Below, piece by piece: positions 59,272-64,000 of a stretch of 64,000 bases of DNA. Origin of the DNA: Pyrobaculum sp. 3827-6 (GTDB taxonomy: Archaea; Thermoproteota; Thermoprotei; Thermoproteales; Thermoproteaceae); assembly GCF_025641885.1 (NCBI RefSeq), contig NZ_JAOTQN010000001.1, positions 930,001 through 994,000 on the forward strand. The letters are read 5' to 3'. Position numbers and translations under genes: made by a program. The first letter of the stretch is position 1. Each line of letters starts with the position of its first letter. Below the pieces are notes generated by a model that made no database searches, had not been told where the DNA came from, and was given only the letters and a program-made list of their open reading frames with translations.

Positions 59272-59404
59272 TTACCTTTAGGTCTCTGCCACGTGGATAT
59301 GTGCCGCTTTCTACGCCAGGTTCTTTGTGTTGCCGAGGCGCCTCCGGTCGATGTCGTAGCTTTTTCCCAAAAGTGGAGGAAATTCGGCTGGAGATAATCC
59401 GTGG
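59272..59404. other. Short non-coding region
   Basis: Between the remnant frame and the membrane-protein gene. No gene or clear signal seen; several stops in all frames on the minus strand suggest it once held the upstream part of the remnant gene. Confidence 0.3.
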
Positions 59405-59872
59405 CTAAGACTGGCTCGGCTTGGTTGCGGACTTGTCGATATAGTGGGCTACTGCGAGTACGGCGACGGCCCACGCCGGGACTGCCCACGGAGGTATAAA
59501 ATAGGTTAGGTACAGAGCCAGCCCCGTGTAGGCCAGAAAGCGGCTTGTGCCGTCGCCTTTTAAGAGCGCATGTAGTGCGAGGGGCGAGAGGGCGAGGCCC
59601 ACATACACGGCGAGCTGTGGCCGCTCTACGGAGGCCGTCGCCGGTATTGACAAAACCAGCCCCACGGCGCTGAACGCCTCTCCGCTCCTCCACCTAGGCG
59701 GAACTGCGGAGAGCCCCATGAGGATAATAGATAGCGCAAGTGCCAAAGCCCTAACGCCTTGTAAAACCATCTCCAAGCCGTATAAGAGATAGGCTAATAA
59801 AAACAACAGAACTATGGAAAAGAGGATTAGTACGTGGAAAAAGGGATTTCTCATCACGGGAGGTGTCTGCAT
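59405..59872 (-). CDS. Small multi-span membrane protein
   Basis: Unrecognised 155-residue protein with four to six hydrophobic segments: FHVLILFSIVLLFLLAYLLYG, GVRALALALSIILMGLSAV, AVGLVLSIPATASVERPQLAVYVGLALSPLALHALL, and LALYLTYFIPPWAVPAWAVAVLAVAHY. An ATG six codons in (59854) is an alternative start. No clear TATA box within 40 bp. No neighbours in operon. It could be intact; the surrounding region is decayed, so function is uncertain. Confidence 0.55.
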   Translation of the reverse strand: MQTPPVMRNPFFHVLILFSIVLLFLLAYLLYGLEMVLQGVRALALALSIILMGLSAVPPRWRSGEAFSAVGLVLSIPATASVERPQLAVYVGLALSPLALHALLKGDGTSRFLAYTGLALYLTYFIPPWAVPAWAVAVLAVAHYIDKSATKPSQS

Positions 59873-60366
59873 TCAATTGTCTGGCTGTGTTGCCAACACA
59901 ACCCGCCGCATACCAGCCAAAGCACATTTTTCAGGTTTTTATTACCATTCGTGCCACGCATCGTCAGCGTGTTGAATGTTATCTGCCTAGTTGCGAAGTT
60001 TTAATGACGACTTGGCTGAATTTCTCTACCTTCTAACCCCCTGGCCTCATTCTAAGGACGAACCCCTTTCGCCTGACAACGTAGCGGCTGATGTAATCGC
60101 CGCGTCGCTACATCGGTAGTGTGTGTAGACAGCCGTGGGTGGAGGTGGACTGTCAGAGGCGGAGACGCCCCGCCGTGCAGTTCCTGGCCTGCCCTATGTC
60201 CCCGCGGGGAGGGGGCGGTAGGAACCTGCGGGAGGTGGAGTGCTTCTGTGATCCGCTCCGAGGGGAACACCGAGGGGCAGTTGGGAGGTCAGCCGTGGCT
60301 TTAGTTACCTTGATCGTGTCTCTGCTACATAAGGTGGTGGATATTTTGGGTTTTCTAGATCTTGTT
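59873..60366. other. About 490 bp without a gene; hairpin at 60178-60228
   Basis: No coding sequence recognised. A long stem-loop lies at 60178-60228: cag-ttcct pairs with aggaa-c-ctg, and the tip is tccccgcgggga. The surrounding 180 bp (60120-60300) is GC-rich compared with its flanks. Because hyperthermophile RNA genes are GC-rich, this could be a structured RNA, but none of the conserved motifs of RNase P RNA, SRP RNA or C/D boxes were found. Confidence 0.3.
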
Positions 60367-61650
60367 TTACGTGGTTATGCCTATGTTTTTCACTATGGCG
60401 TGTGGGGAGTGGGCGGGGGTTGGCATGTCCCACCAGTAGATCTGCCTGGCCTCTCTAGAGAGCTGGGCGACGTTATTGACGAGGTTTTCCAGGGTGTCTG
60501 CGATTCTGATGTACTTCACCACGGCCACTGGCTTCCCGTCTCTAACCTCCAGCGCCACGTCTCGGCCCACAGTGGAGAACTGCCCCGTCTTTACGTTTTG
60601 GAAGCGGGTGTACCAGTTGTTGTGTATGTAGTAGCCCCGCCGCAGGTCGCGGAGGAGCTCCTCTAGGTCGGCGGGGCCGTCCCCGGGGGCTATGCGTATG
60701 TGGCCCGGCCAGGGCCTGGCGTAGTGGTGCATGGCGTGGCCCGTGGGCTCCATGCCCAGGGCGTGGGCAGTCCTGCGGGTGTGGAGGAGGCCCGCCAGCT
60801 GGCCGCCTCTGTATATCTCCACGGGGCGCGGGGGGACGCCCTCGAGGTCGAAGGGGGTGTGGCCGTAGGCGCCGGGGTCGTGGGCGGCGTCTGCCACGGT
60901 TAGGAGCTGGGAGGCCACCTCTCTGCCTATGTCTTCCTTTGTGTAGCGGGAGGTGCCCGCCAGGACCTCGGAGCCGCTTGCCCAGTTGCCCGCCGCCTCG
61001 CCTATTAGGTGGGCGAAGACGAGGGGGGAGAGGAGCAGGTCTGCCCTGGCCGGCTCCACTCTGACGTGGGGGAGGCCCCTGGCCAAGTCTAGGAGATGGG
61101 CGTTTTCTCTGCCCAGCCTCGCCGCGTCGATGTCGCCTATCCTCCTCCCGGCGGCGGCGCTTGTGGCGGAGAGGTCGCCTAGGAACGACCTCATCGCCAT
61201 GTATACCCGGTTTACCGAGTAGGCCCCGGAGCGGCCTGCCGTGTCTTCGTAGGAGACGGAGGCGTGGGTGAGGTGGACCACGCCGGCGCTTCTCTCCACT
61301 CCGGAGGCGGCGTCTACCGCGGCTTTCACCAGGTCTGGGAGTTTTTCAAAGTCCTCCAGGCTCTCGTGCCGGGTGGCGGGGCTGGGGCCGCCTATGGGGA
61401 CGTAGAGGGGGTCCTCGGGGGCCGTCGCGAGCCTCTTGACGGCCTCCTCGACCTTCTCTAGGCTGGGGGGCCCGGTGACCGCCACCGCCGCCGTCTTTCT
61501 AGACTTGGCTACGTAGATGAAGGTGCTCTCCGCGGCCCAGTGTTTGAAGGCTGTCACCTCGTCGTTGGCGAATCTGACCATGTAGTGGAGAAGCCTCGTC
61601 TTCACCACGGCGGCCTCGTCCACCCTGCCTGTGAGGATTTTGAGTATCAT
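60367..61650 (-). CDS. tldE: TldD/PmbA-family metalloprotease partner (TldE)
   Basis: The second subunit of the TldD/TldE protease, which lacks the zinc motif and helps form the active heterodimer that trims unfolded peptides. The 427-residue reading starts MILKILTGRVDEAAVVKTRL at ATG 61650 and includes HASVSYEDTAGRSGAYS, SPLVFAHLIGEAAGNWASGS and NVKTGQFSTVGRDVALEVRDG near the end. The frame extends upstream over the tldD gene, but that part is arginine- and proline-rich shadow. The ATG overlaps the tldD TGA by four bases, confirming this start and an operon. Confidence 0.9.
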   Translation of the reverse strand: MILKILTGRVDEAAVVKTRLLHYMVRFANDEVTAFKHWAAESTFIYVAKSRKTAAVAVTGPPSLEKVEEAVKRLATAPEDPLYVPIGGPSPATRHESLEDFEKLPDLVKAAVDAASGVERSAGVVHLTHASVSYEDTAGRSGAYSVNRVYMAMRSFLGDLSATSAAAGRRIGDIDAARLGRENAHLLDLARGLPHVRVEPARADLLLSPLVFAHLIGEAAGNWASGSEVLAGTSRYTKEDIGREVASQLLTVADAAHDPGAYGHTPFDLEGVPPRPVEIYRGGQLAGLLHTRRTAHALGMEPTGHAMHHYARPWPGHIRIAPGDGPADLEELLRDLRRGYYIHNNWYTRFQNVKTGQFSTVGRDVALEVRDGKPVAVVKYIRIADTLENLVNNVAQLSREARQIYWWDMPTPAHSPHAIVKNIGITT

Positions 61651-63023
61651 GTCACCACCCTGAGGCTTCTGCTTCTGAAGGTGGGGCCTCCCATGGTGAC
61701 TGGGATGCCCTGGGAGGGGTTGCCCTTGCCGCATGTCCCTACGAAGAGCTGGAGGTCTCTCCCGACGGCGTCTACGTTGCCCCAGAGCTCTGGGGTGTCT
61801 ACCTCCACGAAGCCTTTTACTGGGTGCTTCAGCTCGCCGTTCTCGATGAGGTAGCCTTCGAGGATGCCGTACCTCCCCGAGTACCTCGTGTCGTTTATAT
61901 TCCACTCGGTGTAGGAGACCATGTAGATGCCCCGCCTCGTGTCGCTGATGATTTCGCCGGGCTTCCAGTCCCCCGGCTCTAGGTAGGTGTTGGACATCCT
62001 GGGTATGGGCTCTCTATCGAAGGCGGAGGCCCGGGCCCCGGCGTTGCTGCGGCCGCCGATGACTGCGGCGTATTGCCTATTGCTTATAAACTCCGTAGCT
62101 TCCCCCCTCCTCACCAACTGCTTCGGCCTCGCCACGACGCCCTCGTCGTCTACCAGGTAGAAGCCGTAGGTGCCGGGGATGGCGGGGTAGTCCGTGATGT
62201 TGACAAGCTCGCTGCCGATCCTGACCTTGAGGTTGCCGGGCTTTATGTAGGACTCCCCCGCCTCCGCGCCCTCCCTGCCGTATATCCTATCGAGCTCGAA
62301 GGGGTGGCCCACGGACTCGTGGACGAGTATCCCCGCCATCTCGGGGGAGAACACGACGTCGTACCTCCCCGGCGCGACAGACCTAGCCCTCTCCAGTAGC
62401 TGGCCCAGCTTCTTGGACTCCTCCTCGAGCACCTTCTCCGCCCCGGCTATGGAGTCCTGGGAGGTGCCGCCGAGGAAGACGTCTCTCTGCAAACTGCCGA
62501 GGGAGGGCTCGTGTTTTATCAACATGGCGAATAGATACACCCTCGGCACCTTGCTGTACACATCCGCCCCGTCGCTCGTCACCACCCGCTTCTCCGTCGT
62601 CCAGACGTGCGCCACCAGCCTCCTCACTGAGAGGCTCTTGTCTACGTATTCATCTAGAGTCTTCAGCAGATCTACGGGGTCTACCTCAATGGGCGGGAGG
62701 CTGTAGCTGAATCTGGCCAGCGCCTCCTCGCTGAGGGCTACCGGGGTCTTCCTCATCCTCCCGGCGGCCTTGGCCAGCTTGACCGCGCGCTCCACCGCCT
62801 CCAGCACCCCCTCCAGCTCTAGGCGGGGCGACGCGGCGAAGCCGAGCCCGCCCCCCGCCACGGCCCTCACGGCCACCCCCTCGCTGTGGTAGGTAGTGGA
62901 GAATTCAAACTGCCCGTTTCTAAAGCCGGCCACCGAGCCGCTGTCTCTCTGCCACCTCACCTCCACGTAGGAGGCCCCCAGAGATAGGCCGTACTCCAGA
63001 GATTTGTAGAGTAGCTCATCCAT
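61647..63023 (-). CDS. tldD: TldD-family zinc metalloprotease
   Basis: Catalytic subunit of the TldD/TldE protease. The zinc site HESVGHPFELD (HExxxH) lies near residue 240 followed by the downstream DDEGVVARP and ATEFISNRQYAAVIGGRSNAGARA regions, and GTCGKGNPSQGIPV at the C-terminus with the third ligand Cys. About 458 residues. The ATG at 63023 is preferred over 63053 because a ctttaaac box at 63058-63066 would start transcription near 63036. Coupled by ATGA to tldE. Confidence 0.93.
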   Translation of the reverse strand: MDELLYKSLEYGLSLGASYVEVRWQRDSGSVAGFRNGQFEFSTTYHSEGVAVRAVAGGGLGFAASPRLELEGVLEAVERAVKLAKAAGRMRKTPVALSEEALARFSYSLPPIEVDPVDLLKTLDEYVDKSLSVRRLVAHVWTTEKRVVTSDGADVYSKVPRVYLFAMLIKHEPSLGSLQRDVFLGGTSQDSIAGAEKVLEEESKKLGQLLERARSVAPGRYDVVFSPEMAGILVHESVGHPFELDRIYGREGAEAGESYIKPGNLKVRIGSELVNITDYPAIPGTYGFYLVDDEGVVARPKQLVRRGEATEFISNRQYAAVIGGRSNAGARASAFDREPIPRMSNTYLEPGDWKPGEIISDTRRGIYMVSYTEWNINDTRYSGRYGILEGYLIENGELKHPVKGFVEVDTPELWGNVDAVGRDLQLFVGTCGKGNPSQGIPVTMGGPTFRSRSLRVVT

Positions 63024-63083
63024 GGGGGAGTGTTGAGTGGGCTTTATCAGCATTAATGTTTAAAGCTGTGGCTTTGTTGAGAC

Positions 63084-63532
63084 GTGTCTGTCTACCTTGT
63101 GCAACACGGCTTGGCATTTAAAGAATCTGAGGATCCCGAGAGGAGGCTTACCCCGAAAGGCGTCGAGGAGACCGAGAGGGTGGCGAGATACCTCGCGGAG
63201 AGGGGCGTGGAGGTTGGGGAGATTATCCACAGCGGCCGCGCCAGGGCCAGGCAGACGGCTGAGATATTCGCCAGGCACCTCAAAGCTCCTGTGAGGGAGG
63301 GAGACGGCCTCGGCCCCAACGACGACCCCTCGATCTGGGCTGGGAGGCTGGCCGGGGTTAGCTACGGCATAATGCTGGTGGGCCACCTGCCGCACCTGTC
63401 GAGGCTAAGCTCCCTCCTCCTCGTCGGCAACCCCGACGTCGAGATAATATTAGATACTCAGGTGTGGCAAAGCTCGAGAGGGATGGCGCGAGGTGGGCGC
63501 TGGCGTGGTACATAACTCCGGAGCTGGTATGA
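63084..63532 (+). pseudogene. SixA-like phosphohistidine phosphatase with frameshift
   Basis: Histidine-phosphatase (phosphoglycerate-mutase fold) protein: VYLVQHGLAFKESEDPERRL holds the catalytic RHG-type motif, here QHG, and HSGRARARQTAEIF and MLVGHLPHLSRL carry the other active-site residues. After codon 121 (near 63450) the frame must shift to continue RYSGVAKLERDGARWALAWY and end PELV-stop at 63532. Without the shift the protein ends in an unrelated tail at 63515. The alternative stop overlaps the ATG of the next gene (ATGA), strongly supporting the shifted reading. GTG start with a gtttaaagc box upstream. Confidence 0.7.
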
Positions 63533-64000
63533 GGCTCTGGTATGTAATAGGCGCCTCCGAGCCGCACACATTCTACAAGTCGACGGTTGTCTTGGTGAAG
63601 TCCACCCAGATAGCGCTCTACCTCTCCGCCGCGTTGCTCGCCTCCGGCGTCGCCGCGGCCGCGGTTAACAGGCACCTCCACGAATTTCTCATGGTAGCAG
63701 GGTTGCTGGCCTTTTACCACGCGGTGATGTACGTCCAGCTACCCGGCTTCATAAACGCAACGCCTCACATCTACGCGACGTTGGCACTCCTCGCCCTCTT
63801 TATAGCGGCTATGGCCGCCTCTTCCTGCTACGGATATGCGGCGTATGCGCCATACGCCGTACTGCACCTCATCCTGTACCTAAGGGGTGTCTGGGGGAAG
63901 CCCACCTACTACCCGAATATAATCACGGCGGCGGGGCTTCTACTGTTGCCCTTCGCGAACAGCCACTTGGAGGCTGTTTTGACTTTTCCACTCGCCTCGG
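63529..64000 (+). CDS. Multi-span membrane protein (3' partial)
   Basis: The frame is open from ATG 63529 to the window end (157 residues visible). It begins MRLWYVIGASEPHTFYKSTV and has at least four hydrophobic segments: IALYLSAALLASGVAAAAV, FLMVAGLLAFYHAVMYVQL, IYATLALLALFIAAMAASSC and NIITAAGLLLLPFANSH. The ATG overlaps the frameshift-corrected stop of the SixA-like gene by four bases, implying one transcript. No family recognised. Confidence 0.7.
   Translation, partial: MRLWYVIGASEPHTFYKSTVVLVKSTQIALYLSAALLASGVAAAAVNRHLHEFLMVAGLLAFYHAVMYVQLPGFINATPHIYATLALLALFIAAMAASSCYGYAAYAPYAVLHLILYLRGVWGKPTYYPNIITAAGLLLLPFANSHLEAVLTFPLAS

Noticed and set aside
60120-60300. RNase P RNA or SRP RNA
   Set aside because: Conserved cores (for example ggaaagtcc-like CR-I, or the SRP helix 8 loops) were not found on either strand.
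61651-61905. N-terminal 85-codon extension of tldE
   Set aside because: Overlaps tldD entirely, Arg/Pro-rich; the ATGA junction at 61647-61650 gives a family-like start.
1-64000. CRISPR arrays, insertion sequences, rRNA genes
   Set aside because: No regularly spaced repeats, transposase-like frames or rRNA-like sequence seen on reading both strands.

Overview
The window reads as chromosomal DNA from a Pyrobaculum-type hyperthermophilic crenarchaeon (order Thermoproteales). The evidence is archaeal information-processing genes (Nop5 and fibrillarin, L34e, EF-1alpha, HerA, XPD-type helicase, Dph2, AsnRS), archaeal-only riboflavin enzymes (ArfA/B/C), high GC, many GTG starts, and TATA-like boxes that repeatedly sit about 25 bp before the start codon. 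That spacing is the signature of leaderless transcripts and was used to choose many starts. A tRNA-Gly with two introns, one of them in the T stem, also fits Pyrobaculum. The species cannot be fixed from sequence alone.

Layout. 1-12 kb: C/D-box RNP genes nop5 and flpA, a GltD-like oxidoreductase, rpl34e-cmk, EF-1alpha, herA, a small zinc protein, dph2, topA, a proline-rich membrane protein and an XPD-like helicase. 12-19 kb: pncB, a geranylgeranyl reductase-like flavoprotein, a Cys-cluster protein, the riboflavin/F420 set arfA-arfC-ribB with divergent arfB, an HDAC-family enzyme and prs. 19-28 kb: methyltransferase with Sua5, a beta-hydroxyacid dehydrogenase operon with asnS and an adenylate kinase, then nucleotidyltransferase-gltX-DUF354. 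28-36 kb: a four-gene chain of small unknown proteins joined by ATGA overlaps, CBS-DUF309, Sir2, a lone ABC substrate-binding protein with DUF192, a P-loop/deoxyribosyltransferase-like fusion, and a ParA-type ATPase with a small membrane partner. 36-48.7 kb: a large Ig-like surface glycoprotein head-to-head with a HAD hydrolase, a separately encoded tRNA-binding domain with metG, uppS, a methylthiotransferase, a dihydropteroate synthase-like gene, a THUMP protein and SCP2-alcohol dehydrogenase.

From 48.7 to about 60.4 kb the character changes. Gene density drops, and there are broken genes: an aspartic protease with two frameshifts, an aldo-keto reductase with an in-frame TGA, a frameshifted membrane protein and several ORF remnants. 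There are also a two-intron tRNA-Gly, a degenerate tRNA-Leu, a normal tRNA-Phe and two truncated tRNA-Gly-like fragments lying in direct orientation near both ends of the segment. Working genes inside it include the A-type ATPase subunit I, nuoB-nuoC and an MFS transporter. This looks like a rearrangement or former integration zone. The window closes with tldE-tldD, a frameshifted SixA-like phosphatase and the start of a membrane protein cut by the window edge.

No CRISPR array, insertion sequence, rRNA or complete provirus was seen. The most notable unexplained items are the tRNA fragments (one carries a near-copy of the tRNA-Gly T-stem intron and its own promoter-like box), single TATA boxes placed to serve two divergent leaderless genes, overlapping divergent 5' ends at 36.4 kb, and the small-protein operon at 28.2-29.3 kb.
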